Positions 43,876 to 52,692 of a stretch of 64,000 nt of DNA are shown here, piece after piece. Numbering within the stretch: the first letter of the stretch is position 1; the number at the start of each line of letters is the position of its first letter. The DNA comes from Pseudoalteromonas phenolica. Lineage in GTDB: Bacteria > Pseudomonadota > Gammaproteobacteria > Enterobacterales > Alteromonadaceae. A program made the position numbers and the translations under genes. Where the stretch lies: assembly GCF_005876835.1 (NCBI RefSeq), contig NZ_PPSW01000047.1, positions 1 to 64,000 of the forward strand, in the 5' to 3' direction. The notes beneath the pieces were generated by a model that had not been told where the DNA came from, ran no database searches, and saw only the letters and a program-made list of their open reading frames with translations.

Positions 43876-46800
43876 ATGATCGCAGCAATTATTCGCTGGT
43901 CTATCAGCAACCGCTTCTTTGTGGTGTTGATGAGCTTAATTTTAGTTGGCGCAGGATTGTTCTCGCTGAAGAACACCCCAGTTGATGCCATTCCCGATTT
44001 ATCTGATGTACAGGTGATCGTAAAAACCAGTTACCCCGGTCAATCACCGCAAGTGGTGCAAGATCAGGTGACTTTCCCGCTCACTACCGCCATGTTATCG
44101 GTGCCAGGTGCGCAAACGGTACGAGGTTACTCCTTCTTTGGCGACTCTTACGTTTATATTATTTTTGACGATAAGACCGACTTGTACTGGGCGCGCTCGC
44201 GGGTGCTAGAGTATTTAAGCCAAGTTGCGCCAAGCTTACCAAGTAGTGCAAAACCTCAGTTAGGTCCTGATGCCACTGGAGTGGGTTGGGTGTATTTATA
44301 TGCGTTGGTCGATAAAACAGGTAAGCATGACATTAGCCAACTGCGCAGTATTCAAGATTGGTTCTTAAAATACGAATTGCAATCTGTAGCAGGCGTCTCA
44401 GAGGTTGCCGCAGTTGGCGGTATGGTGAAGCAGTACCAAGTACAAGTCGACCCAGATAAACTGCGCGCTTATGGTATTCCATTAAATCATGTGCAAACTG
44501 CATTACAGCGGGGCAACCAAGAAACAGGTGCATCGGTGCTTGAAATGGCAGAAGCGGAATACATGGTAACCGCAACGGGTTATATTCAGAGTGTGCAAGA
44601 TATTCTGCAAATTCCTTTAGGTGTGAACGAAAAAGGTGTAGCACTTACCATTGCTGATGTGGCCGTGGTCAACCTTGGCCCGCAAATGCGCCGTGGTGTT
44701 GCTGAGCTGAATGGCGAGGGCGAAGTTGTGGGTGGCGTTGTGGTGATGCGTTTTGGCGAAAACGCCAAAACCACCATTGATGGCGTGAAAGCTAAATTAG
44801 AATCGCTAAAAGCGGGCTTGCCTGAGGGCGTTGAAATTGTCACTGTGTATGACCGCTCTGCTTTAATCGATAGAGCAGTCGATAATTTATGGGGCAAACT
44901 CACCGAAGAATTGATAGTTGTTGCTCTGATCTGTGCAGCTTTCTTGTTCCATTTGCGTTCTTCAATTGTGGCAGTGATAAGCCTACCAATGGGCATTTTA
45001 GTGGCGTTTATCGTCATGTATTTTCAAGGGATTAATGCCAACATCATGTCGTTAGGCGGTATTGCGATTGCCATTGGCGCGATGACAGATGGTGCCATCG
45101 TAATGATTGAAAATATGCATAAACACATGGAAAAGACCCCACTTACCGATGAAAACCGTTGGCAAGTGGTTGGCAAAGCCGCCAGTGAAGTCGGGCCAGC
45201 GTTATTTTTTAGCTTGCTGATTATTACCGTTAGCTTCTTACCTGTATTTATTCTTGAAGCCCAAGAAGGGCGCATGTTCGCGCCGCTTGCGTATACCAAA
45301 ACCTATGCCATGGCAGCGTCTGCCGGTTTAGCGATCACCTTAGTGCCTGTGTTAATGGGTTACTTTATTCGCGGTAAGGTATTACCTGAGCGTAAAAACC
45401 CGCTGAATAGATTACTGATTGCTATCTACATACCAGTTCTGAAAGGGGTTTTACGCTTTCCAAAAAGCACAATTTTGGTGGCGATTGCAGTTACAGTAGT
45501 TGGCTTTTATCCACTAGATAAGATTGGCAGCGAGTTTATTCCGCCTTTAGATGAAGGCGATTTAATGTATATGCCAACGACGTATCCGGGCATTTCGATT
45601 GGTAAAGCCAGGGAGTTGTTGCAGCAAACTGACAAGCTTATTCGTACTATTCCTGAGGTCGAGAATGTGTTTGGTAAAGTGGGCCGTGCTGAAACTGCTA
45701 CCGATCCTGCGCCACTTACTATGATCGAAACCTTTATCCAGTTAAAACCCAAGTTAAAGTGGCGCGAAGGTGTGACTACTGAGAGTTTGAAAAAAGAGCT
45801 GGATGCATTGGTGAAATTACCCGGAGTGACCAATGCTTGGGTTATGCCAATCAAAACCCGTATCGACATGCTGGCAACGGGCATTAAAACACCTGTGGGC
45901 ATAAAAGTGGCAGGACCAGATCTCGATGTTATTCAAGATATTGGTCAACAGCTCGAAATGCTTTTACCTAAACTGGACGGCACGGCGTCAGTATATTCAG
46001 AGCGCGTTGCTGGTGGCCGTTACATCAAGGTTGATATTAATCGTATCAAGGCGGCCCGTTATGGTTTAAATATCGCCGATGTACAGCAAGTGGTTGCAAC
46101 GGCCATTGGGGGGATGAATGTAACCCAAACCGTTGAAGGGCAAGAGCGCTATCCGGTGAACTTGCGTTACCCCCAAGACTATCGAAATTCTCCTGAGCAA
46201 TTAGCGCGAATGCCGATGGTGACACCTACAGGCCAGCGTATTGCGTTGGGTGATGTCGCGCATGTTTATATCGAAAATGGTCCGCCGGGTATAAAGAGCG
46301 AAAATGCCCGTTTAAATGGTTGGACGTATATCGATATTGAAGAGATTGATGTCGGCAATTATGTTGAAAATGCCAAAGCATTACTTACCAAAGAGCTCGA
46401 ACTACCTGCTGGCTATTCAATTAATTGGGCCGGGCAGTATGAGTACATGGAGCGTGCCAAAGAGAAGCTGAGCTATGTTGTGCCATTAACGTTGGCGATT
46501 ATTGTTATTTTACTTTATCTAAACTTTAGACGTTTGAGCGAAGTTGTGGTGATCATCGCAACATTACCGATGGCGATGATCGGCGGATTATGGCTTATGT
46601 ATCTAGAAGGTTTTAATTTCTCGGTTGCTGTTGGCGTTGGCTTTATCGCACTGGCTGGCGTTGCTGTAGAAATTGGCGTGATCATGTTGGTGTATTTGAA
46701 TCAAGCACTGCAAGATTTAAAAGATGAACATAAAGTGAAAGGCACAGCCATTGGTAAATCTGATTATCTAGAAGCCGTTTTACACGGTGCAGGGTTACGT

Positions 46801-47025
46801 GTTCGACCTGTGATGATGACAGTGGCAACCATCATTATTGGCCTTTTACCGATTCTATATGGCGATGGCACGGGCTCTGAAGTGATGAGTCGAATTGCAG
46901 CGCCTATGGTCGGCGGCATGTCGAGCGCAGTGTTACTCACTTTGATTGTTTTACCAGCGGTTTACTGTTTAATGAAAGCGGGTGAGATTAAAAGATTCAA
47001 CAAACAGATAGCTGAAACTCGGTAG
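43876..47025 (+). CDS. cusA: Cu(I)/Ag(I) efflux RND transporter CusA
   Basis: The 1049-residue inner-membrane pump has the twelve-span RND layout with two large periplasmic loops. The three methionines that bind Cu(I)/Ag(I) in E. coli CusA (M573, M623, M672) are matched at M566, M616 and M665 with identical spacing (LMYMP, APLTMIET, RIDMLATGIK). The TM4 proton-relay segment is GAMTDGAIVMIEN. GGGGAGG precedes the ATG. No outer-membrane CusC gene is present. The stop codon TAG is part of the GGTAG head of a REP array that begins at 47020, so the array abuts or truncates the C terminus. Confidence 0.96.
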   Translation: MIAAIIRWSISNRFFVVLMSLILVGAGLFSLKNTPVDAIPDLSDVQVIVKTSYPGQSPQVVQDQVTFPLTTAMLSVPGAQTVRGYSFFGDSYVYIIFDDKTDLYWARSRVLEYLSQVAPSLPSSAKPQLGPDATGVGWVYLYALVDKTGKHDISQLRSIQDWFLKYELQSVAGVSEVAAVGGMVKQYQVQVDPDKLRAYGIPLNHVQTALQRGNQETGASVLEMAEAEYMVTATGYIQSVQDILQIPLGVNEKGVALTIADVAVVNLGPQMRRGVAELNGEGEVVGGVVVMRFGENAKTTIDGVKAKLESLKAGLPEGVEIVTVYDRSALIDRAVDNLWGKLTEELIVVALICAAFLFHLRSSIVAVISLPMGILVAFIVMYFQGINANIMSLGGIAIAIGAMTDGAIVMIENMHKHMEKTPLTDENRWQVVGKAASEVGPALFFSLLIITVSFLPVFILEAQEGRMFAPLAYTKTYAMAASAGLAITLVPVLMGYFIRGKVLPERKNPLNRLLIAIYIPVLKGVLRFPKSTILVAIAVTVVGFYPLDKIGSEFIPPLDEGDLMYMPTTYPGISIGKARELLQQTDKLIRTIPEVENVFGKVGRAETATDPAPLTMIETFIQLKPKLKWREGVTTESLKKELDALVKLPGVTNAWVMPIKTRIDMLATGIKTPVGIKVAGPDLDVIQDIGQQLEMLLPKLDGTASVYSERVAGGRYIKVDINRIKAARYGLNIADVQQVVATAIGGMNVTQTVEGQERYPVNLRYPQDYRNSPEQLARMPMVTPTGQRIALGDVAHVYIENGPPGIKSENARLNGWTYIDIEEIDVGNYVENAKALLTKELELPAGYSINWAGQYEYMERAKEKLSYVVPLTLAIIVILLYLNFRRLSEVVVIIATLPMAMIGGLWLMYLEGFNFSVAVGVGFIALAGVAVEIGVIMLVYLNQALQDLKDEHKVKGTAIGKSDYLEAVLHGAGLRVRPVMMTVATIIIGLLPILYGDGTGSEVMSRIAAPMVGGMSSAVLLTLIVLPAVYCLMKAGEIKRFNKQIAETR

Positions 47026-47475
47026 CACCGACTTTATGTCGGGTAAGCGTTTGAAATTAAGACGCGAAATAAATTCGCTGCTACCGGGTATTTAGTTCGG
47101 TAGCACCGACTTTATGTCGGGTAAGCGTTTGAAATTAAGACGCGAAATGAATTCGCTGCTACCGGGTATTTAATTCGGTAGCACTGGCTTTATGTCGGGT
47201 AAGCGTTTGAAATTAAGACGCGAAATAAATTCGCTGCTACCGGGTATCTAGTTCGGTAGCACCGACTTTATGTCGGGTGAGTAGTTTTTAATTAAGACGC
47301 GAAATGAATTCGCTGCTACCGGGTATTTAATTCGGTAGCACTGGCTTTATGTCGGGTAAGCGTTTGAAATTAAGACGCGAAATAAATTCGCTGCTACCGG
47401 GTTTTTATTTCGGTAGCACTGACTTTATGTCGGGTAAGCGTTTGAAATTAAGACGCGAAATGAATTCGCTGCTAG
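47020..47475. repeat. REP family A array, six tandem units of 78-79 bp
   Basis: Units start at 47020, 47098, 47176, 47254, 47333 and 47411. Each reads CGGTAGCACCGACTTTATG, TCGGGTAAGC, a linker TTTGAAATTAA, then GACGCGAAATGAATTCGC, TGCTACCG. It contains hairpin A (ACCGAC/GTCGGGT), hairpin B (GCGAA/TTCGC) and an outer stem (CGGTAGC/GCTACCG), so one unit can fold as a three-way junction. Variants such as GCACTGGC alternate between units. A final hairpin (CGCTGCTA/TAGCAGCG, 47467-47490) ends the array. It fills the gap between convergent cusA and the TonB-dependent receptor gene. Confidence 0.95.
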
Positions 47476-47516
47476 AAAAATATAGCAGCGAACTTTTAAC
47501 ATTAATCAGCTAACTA

Positions 47517-49649
47517 TTAAAACTGATAAGACACACTTAAACGTATATCACGGCCAGGTTCATACATACCTTTTAATGTTTCATAGCCTTTACCAAACTT
47601 ACTAAAGTCGCCAACACTGCCGTGGCTTCGGTATGTTTCGTTAAATAAGTTTTGAATAGAAAGGTCAAAACGTAACTGCTCAGTTGGTTCGTATCGTGCG
47701 TATATGTCAACTAAGTTGTAGCCTTCTTTATCGATACTACCTAGCTCATCTACCCAGCCTAACTCTAAAGAGCGGTGCATAACTTCAATATCATTTAAAT
47801 CCGCAACATACTTAAAATTAAAGCCCGTTTTAATGCTATCTGTTACTTCATAGTTAAAGTTGATATTCAGGGCGTCACCTACAGCATTACCAAGTCCACC
47901 ATATTCGTAGGCATTAATATCTACGTTATTGCGAATGATCTGCTGTTTGCCGCCTTCTACTGAACTATCAGGCCAAATAAATGGCATATTATTTAGTACA
48001 ACATCGTTATGGTTAAAGCTAACTAACACATCAAATTGATTTGCTTGGTAGCCTGCAACAAGTTCAACACCTGTGCTTTCTAAGTCGCCGATATTTTCGT
48101 AAAAAACGCCTTCACGGCCTTTGAATTTATCGAATACCACACCATTGATAGTGCTCTGGTAAACAGATGCTTCGAATAGCCATGTGCCATCGTTGTATTC
48201 AAGGCCAAGCTCAATGTTTTCTACCTCTTCAGGCGCGAGTTCAGGGTTGTCGTTTACTTCACCTGCGGTAAATGCATCAGCAACTTGGCGGCCTCTCAAA
48301 GCTTCTGCATAGCCTGCGCTCAAGGTAATGTTTTCAGCTAATGTGTATTTAAAACCGATGTTTTTACTAAAGCCGTCTTGTTTTTTAACTGAAAAGTCTT
48401 TGCTCTTTGTGACAGGGTTACCTTGTGCATCATGTTCAACCACCCATTTGCCATCCACTTTAACCCAGTTTGCTTCAAGACCTGTGTGGTCTAGCTCGTA
48501 GGCGTCATAACGTACACCAAAGCTCAGTAATAGGTCAGGTGTAATTTGCCAGTGGTCTTGAGCATACACACCAGTCACAGTACCGTCTTCGTTTGCTTTG
48601 CCACCAAATGCTTCGTATGACTCAGAATTAACTTCATCATTCTTTTGTTCAATACCATAGGTTAGAACATGATTGCCTAGGTCACTGGTATTTCTGATAT
48701 CGAAACCTGTGGTCTTAATTCCTGCGTTCCAAGTGTAAAGCTCGCGCTTTAAAGAGGACTCAGTTGAGTAAAGCGTGGTTTCTAAATTGATGAATTCGTT
48801 TAAATAAAGCGCATGGTTTAGCACTAAAGTTTCACGATCAGACCATGTTTTGAATAGCGGTGCGTCAATGGTTTGAACCCAGTTCGTTTGCTTACCAAAC
48901 TCGCCTTCTTCTTCGCGTGTTTCGTAACTTAAAGTAATAAATTGGTTGTCACTAATTTCGGCATCTACTTTAACAAAGCCCAGAGTTTGATCTGAGCCTG
49001 TTCCAGGGATCAAATCACCTTCGCCATCTTCCATGTTGTCACGGCTGACATTCACATAAGACGCTAACACGTTCACTGAATCAGTAACACGACCATATAA
49101 AGCAACACTTTGCTTGTTGCCATCGTTAGAGAAAATACTCCCTTTTGCCAATCCGCCGAACTGCTCATCCGCATTTAATAAGTCGTTCGCAGTCTTTGTT
49201 TTAAAACGAATGGCACCACCGACTGCGCCACTGCCAGCCGTTGCTTCACCTGCACCCGCTTGTACTTCAACACTACGCAATAATTCTGGCTCGATTGACA
49301 CACGACCGACGTGGTGGAAAAGTGTACTAGTTTGTGGCGCACCATCAACCGTGATGTTCATCATCGAGTCTTCTAAACCACGTACAAATACCTTTTGTAC
49401 AATACCGAGTGAACCGCCAACCGTAATAGAGGGGGTAGCTCTAAAGATATCCTCTAAATCATTGGCTTGGTAATTATCTAATTGCTCAGGCGTAATTTCT
49501 GAATTTGTTGTCGCACCGACAACGACAATTTTTTCAATGTCTTTGTTGTCAGTGTCTTTTTCGGTTGCAAGGGCTTGAGTACTCAATAAGCCAGCAATAA
49601 GGGTAGATAGTATTTTTGTTTTGAACACAGGAGTCGCTTTAAAAGTCAT
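47517..49649 (-). CDS. TonB-dependent outer-membrane receptor
   Basis: The 710-residue receptor has a signal peptide ending near QALA, a TonB-box-like IEKIVVVGATT, a plug domain (about 45-155, with FVRGLEDSMMNITVDGAPQ and GSGAVGGAIRFKT) and a 22-strand barrel ending in the typical terminal Phe (LSVSYQF). The layout resembles haem/siderophore receptors of the haemoglobin-transferrin-lactoferrin type, but no FRAP/NPNL motif is visible and the ligand is unknown. It lies 80 bp downstream of a kinase/regulator pair on the same strand. A TTTGCAAAT-type motif shared with the regulator promoter lies just upstream, so that system probably controls it. Confidence 0.92.
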   Translation of the reverse strand: MTFKATPVFKTKILSTLIAGLLSTQALATEKDTDNKDIEKIVVVGATTNSEITPEQLDNYQANDLEDIFRATPSITVGGSLGIVQKVFVRGLEDSMMNITVDGAPQTSTLFHHVGRVSIEPELLRSVEVQAGAGEATAGSGAVGGAIRFKTKTANDLLNADEQFGGLAKGSIFSNDGNKQSVALYGRVTDSVNVLASYVNVSRDNMEDGEGDLIPGTGSDQTLGFVKVDAEISDNQFITLSYETREEEGEFGKQTNWVQTIDAPLFKTWSDRETLVLNHALYLNEFINLETTLYSTESSLKRELYTWNAGIKTTGFDIRNTSDLGNHVLTYGIEQKNDEVNSESYEAFGGKANEDGTVTGVYAQDHWQITPDLLLSFGVRYDAYELDHTGLEANWVKVDGKWVVEHDAQGNPVTKSKDFSVKKQDGFSKNIGFKYTLAENITLSAGYAEALRGRQVADAFTAGEVNDNPELAPEEVENIELGLEYNDGTWLFEASVYQSTINGVVFDKFKGREGVFYENIGDLESTGVELVAGYQANQFDVLVSFNHNDVVLNNMPFIWPDSSVEGGKQQIIRNNVDINAYEYGGLGNAVGDALNINFNYEVTDSIKTGFNFKYVADLNDIEVMHRSLELGWVDELGSIDKEGYNLVDIYARYEPTEQLRFDLSIQNLFNETYRSHGSVGDFSKFGKGYETLKGMYEPGRDIRLSVSYQF

Positions 49650-49693
49650 GGGACATCTCTAATTACTGATATTTTCTAAATCAGAATTATTCC

Positions 49694-49742
49694 TATTTGC
49701 AATTGTGATTGGTAGCACTTTTACAACTGTTACATTTGCAAC
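49694..49742 (-). promoter_or_regulatory. Candidate response-regulator sites before the TonB receptor gene
   Basis: TTTGCAA occurs at 49696-49702 (within TATTTGCAATT) and again at 49735-49741, the second overlapping the end of the kinase gene. On the minus strand the second reads TTGCAAATGTAACAGTT, close to TTGCAAATAATAACAGTTT in the regulator promoter. Confidence 0.45.
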
Positions 49743-51073
49743 TTTGGAATGGTAATTTTAACGCTGAGGCCGCCGCCTTGCTGATTTATGGCATAGATAT
49801 GTGCACCAACACTTAAAAGGTGGCGTTTAGCTAATGCTAACCCTAAGCCAAAGCTGTCACTTTCAGCCATTCTGCTGTCGTCAACTCTAAAAAAGGGTTC
49901 GAAGATTTTATCTAGCAAGTGCTCTGGTATCCCAGGACCGGAATCATTGATTTCTAGTAGGTAATGATCTTGCTGTTGTGTAAGTCTAACCGAAACGGTT
50001 TCTTTGCATGGCGTGTACTTTAGGGCGTTGCGAAGTACGTTTTCTATCGCTGGGCAGAGTGCTTTATGACTTGAGTCAGAGATCACTGCAGAATTCGGTA
50101 GTTCACTCTCTATGAACTTACAGGCGAACTCGAATCTTGCGTCTTCAATCAAGACATCGAGTAAATCAACTAACTCTACTTGTTCCTGCATGATCTTAGG
50201 CTGTTCATTTTCGAGCCAAGCAAAGGTGAGGGTATTCTCAACAAGCTTCCTTATTTGCTTAGATTCCCTGGAAATACGTTCTAAATGCTGTGAGCTATTA
50301 CTCGAGTCAAAGTTCTCAACGGCAATATCTAAACGAGTTAATGGCGTTCGCAACTCATGAGATAAGTCAGCTATGAGTTGCCTTTGATTCTCAATAAGCT
50401 CTCCAATTCTTGATGCCATTGAATCAAACGTATTGGCAAGATGAGATAACTCATCATCACGTTTAGCAAAGTGTTGGCCGACTCGAACTGATAAGTCACC
50501 CTTGCTGAATGCGAGTGTGGCATTATCGAGGCGGTGTAACGGCGTAATGATGTGTCTATACAGAATAAACGTGAGCAATATAAGTAACATCATCGGAATG
50601 ACGATCTGCAATGCAAATTTTGTTGTTAACCAATGCGTGCCCGGTCGCATTCGCTCAGGTAATCGAATTAAAAAACTGGCACCATACTCTTGAAAAGGTA
50701 ACTCCATAATCGGGTTATCAGAAAAGTAGAGGTGGATCTTCCAATCAATGCTACGTCCAAAATGATAATAACCTACGATATCTTTATCGTAAGGTTTACC
50801 CGCAAATTGCTCAGCTTTAAAACCGACGACAGACACCCACACGTTCTCTTGTTGCTCTATGTCTTGAAGGTACTTTTCTAATCCCACAAAGTCTTTTTGA
50901 ACGTAATATGACTCTGCTTTTTCGCCCCAAGCTCTTAACTCTGCTCTATGCTCAGCTTTTATAAAGCTCATTTTCTCTTCGGTTTTTAAGGTAATGGTGT
51001 GAACCAAATAGAAAAATGTCACTAGGCCTGTTGCAAGGATAAAAAACAGCTTCCAGAAAATCTTATGCTTCAT
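49730..51073 (-). CDS. Sensor histidine kinase of the receptor-linked two-component system
   Basis: The 447-residue kinase has a membrane span (about 7-27), a periplasmic sensor of ~125 residues, a second span (about 152-175), HAMP, a HisKA domain (LIADLSHELRTPLTRLDIAVENF with the phosphoacceptor His) and an ATPase domain (NVLRNALKY, DSGPGIPEHLLDKIFEPFFR, FGLGLALAKRHL). It overlaps the regulator gene by 4 bp (ATGA), so the two are co-translated. The next gene downstream is a TonB-dependent receptor, suggesting that the kinase detects the imported ligand or its metal. Confidence 0.93.
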   Translation of the reverse strand: MKHKIFWKLFFILATGLVTFFYLVHTITLKTEEKMSFIKAEHRAELRAWGEKAESYYVQKDFVGLEKYLQDIEQQENVWVSVVGFKAEQFAGKPYDKDIVGYYHFGRSIDWKIHLYFSDNPIMELPFQEYGASFLIRLPERMRPGTHWLTTKFALQIVIPMMLLILLTFILYRHIITPLHRLDNATLAFSKGDLSVRVGQHFAKRDDELSHLANTFDSMASRIGELIENQRQLIADLSHELRTPLTRLDIAVENFDSSNSSQHLERISRESKQIRKLVENTLTFAWLENEQPKIMQEQVELVDLLDVLIEDARFEFACKFIESELPNSAVISDSSHKALCPAIENVLRNALKYTPCKETVSVRLTQQQDHYLLEINDSGPGIPEHLLDKIFEPFFRVDDSRMAESDSFGLGLALAKRHLLSVGAHIYAINQQGGGLSVKITIPKLQM

Positions 51074-51750
51074 TTAAAACAGTACCCTTTGCCATGGACT
51101 GTTTGTAAGCGATCTCCCTGCCAACCGGCTTCATTAAGCTTACGCCTTACACGGCTCAAATGCATGTCGATACTGCGGTCGTATGCCCCCAGTTTTTTAT
51201 TTAATACAGCTTCGTGCAACTCCGCTTTTGGGATAATAACGTTCTGATTACTAAGCAGGTTCCACAATAAATTAAATTGGATGGGGGTAAAATCTAAAAG
51301 TACCTCATTAAGAAATACTTGCTGTGTGTTCACATTAATAAATAAGCCATCAAAGTGCATCTGTTCTTGGTTGCTACTATCTATGTCGGGCTTGGCACGG
51401 CGTAATAGACTTTCAATACGAAGCAGTAATTCTTGGCTGTTAAAAGGTTTGGCAACATAGTCATCAGCCCCATGAGTAAACCCTAAAATACGTTCTTCTT
51501 CAGCACCTTTGGCCGAAACCATGATCACGGGGATCTGACTTACTTGTCGTAATTGTTTAAGTAGAGTGACACCATCAAGTTTTGGCAGCATTTTATCGAG
51601 TAAAACGAGATGATGTTGTTCAGATTTGGCTTTGTCAAAACCATGCTCCCCATCAAAGCATTGTTCAACGAGGTAGCCTGTTTTTTTCAGTAAGTCTGAT
51701 AAATAATTGCTGAGTGTAATGTCGTCTTCAATGAGGAGAATAGAGATCAT
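51070..51750 (-). CDS. OmpR/PhoB-family response regulator
   Basis: The 226-residue regulator has a receiver domain with acidic pocket IEDD and phosphoacceptor Asp in HHLVLLDKMLPKLDG, and a winged-helix DNA-binding domain (LDFTPIQFNLLWNLLSNQ ... DRSIDMHLSRVRRKLNEAG ... LQTVHGKGYCF). It is the first gene of a regulator-kinase-receptor set. A perfect 14-bp inverted repeat ends 7 bp before its start codon, so autoregulation is likely. No clear Shine-Dalgarno sequence is present because the repeat occupies that region. Confidence 0.94.
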   Translation of the reverse strand: MISILLIEDDITLSNYLSDLLKKTGYLVEQCFDGEHGFDKAKSEQHHLVLLDKMLPKLDGVTLLKQLRQVSQIPVIMVSAKGAEEERILGFTHGADDYVAKPFNSQELLLRIESLLRRAKPDIDSSNQEQMHFDGLFINVNTQQVFLNEVLLDFTPIQFNLLWNLLSNQNVIIPKAELHEAVLNKKLGAYDRSIDMHLSRVRRKLNEAGWQGDRLQTVHGKGYCFK

Positions 51751-51756
51751 GGAATA

Positions 51757-51795
51757 TATTATTGCAAATAGAAACTGTTATTATTTGCAATAATA
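51757..51795. promoter_or_regulatory. Perfect 14-bp inverted repeat upstream of the response regulator
   Basis: TATTATTGCAAATA (51757-51770) and TATTTGCAATAATA (51782-51795) are exact reverse complements separated by 11 bp. The centre-to-centre distance of 25 bp is about 2.4 helical turns. Half-sites recur near the TonB receptor gene. On the minus strand the start-proximal arm includes an AT-rich -10-like sequence, so binding could compete with or assist RNA polymerase. Confidence 0.7.
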
Positions 51796-51990
51796 AGCTT
51801 ATCAGACTGCTGTGTAAATCATTATGTTCCTTTCTTGGGTTAGTTTAAGAAGGTTAACAAAAGCAAAAATAACATTTAAAACATAGTGTTAATATTTGTA
51901 TTCGAGTTTGTATAGATGTGAGTTATCTGAGGGTAATTAGATAACTTGCTCAGTTACAGTGAGGTCGTTAGACTAACAGCGATTTTGATT

Positions 51991-52629
51991 ATGCAGGATA
52001 ATGTTGTGGAATTAACAACTTGGCTAAGCTTAGCCACTATTTGCGCAATTGGCGCTATGTCACCGGGTCCGAGTTTGGCTGTTGTCTTACGTCATTCTCT
52101 TTATAACAGTGCAGGGCACGGTATTGCTGCAAGCGTTGCACACGGTGTTGGGGTTGGTATTTATGCTGCATTATCAATAGCAGGTTTAGCAAGTTTAATT
52201 ACCCATTTTCCTATCGTATTCCAAACGCTGGTTTACGCAGGCGCCGCGTACTTAGCCTACATGGGTTATAAAATCTTGACCAGTAAGTCTTCTGGTCTAG
52301 ATGTTGCTAAAGCAAATGCAACGAGTTACAAACAAGCCGCGCAAGATGGCTTTGCCATTGCTTTCTTAAACCCTAAGCTTGCTATCTTTTTTATCGCCTT
52401 GTTTTCACAATTTATACAACCTGAAGCCATGACCTTGACTGTAGCCATATTAATGTGCGGCACTGTATTGGCTATTGATACCTTATGGTACTTCTTTGTG
52501 TCGATTGCCAGTGCAAAAGCAAGAGAGAAGTTTGATTTAACAAAGAAGCAAGCTGTAATTGATAAGTTATTAGGCACTGCATTTTTATTACTTGCAGCAA
52601 GAGTGTTGTATCAGCAGTTAATTGCATAA
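51991..52629 (+). CDS. LysE/RhtB-family exporter
   Basis: This is an about 212-residue membrane protein with the LysE signature ATICAIGAMSPGPSLAVVLRHSL and six hydrophobic helices, and AFLNPKLAIFFIALFSQF as the second family motif. It probably exports an amino acid or derivative. The longest frame begins at 51946, but residues before MQDNVVEL do not fit the family and I prefer the ATG at 51991; neither has a strong ribosome site. A hairpin (AGCCGAAC/GTTCGGCT, 52638-52666) follows. No linked regulator is present. Confidence 0.88.
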   Translation: MQDNVVELTTWLSLATICAIGAMSPGPSLAVVLRHSLYNSAGHGIAASVAHGVGVGIYAALSIAGLASLITHFPIVFQTLVYAGAAYLAYMGYKILTSKSSGLDVAKANATSYKQAAQDGFAIAFLNPKLAIFFIALFSQFIQPEAMTLTVAILMCGTVLAIDTLWYFFVSIASAKAREKFDLTKKQAVIDKLLGTAFLLLAARVLYQQLIA

Positions 52630-52637
52630 GAGATAAC

Positions 52638-52666
52638 AGCCGAACACTTGTTATCATTGTTCGGCT
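52638..52666. terminator. Hairpin between convergent LysE-type and HD-GYP genes
   Basis: AGCCGAAC and GTTCGGCT pair around a 13-base loop. No long T-run follows on the plus strand, so termination strength is uncertain. Confidence 0.55.
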
Positions 52667-52692
52667 ATTGCGCTCAATTGGAAGTACTCTGT

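Noticed and set aside
42700-45900. Long open frames on the strand opposite cusB and cusA
   Set aside because: They lie wholly within well-matched RND genes in the other frame, have no family resemblance and no ribosome sites.
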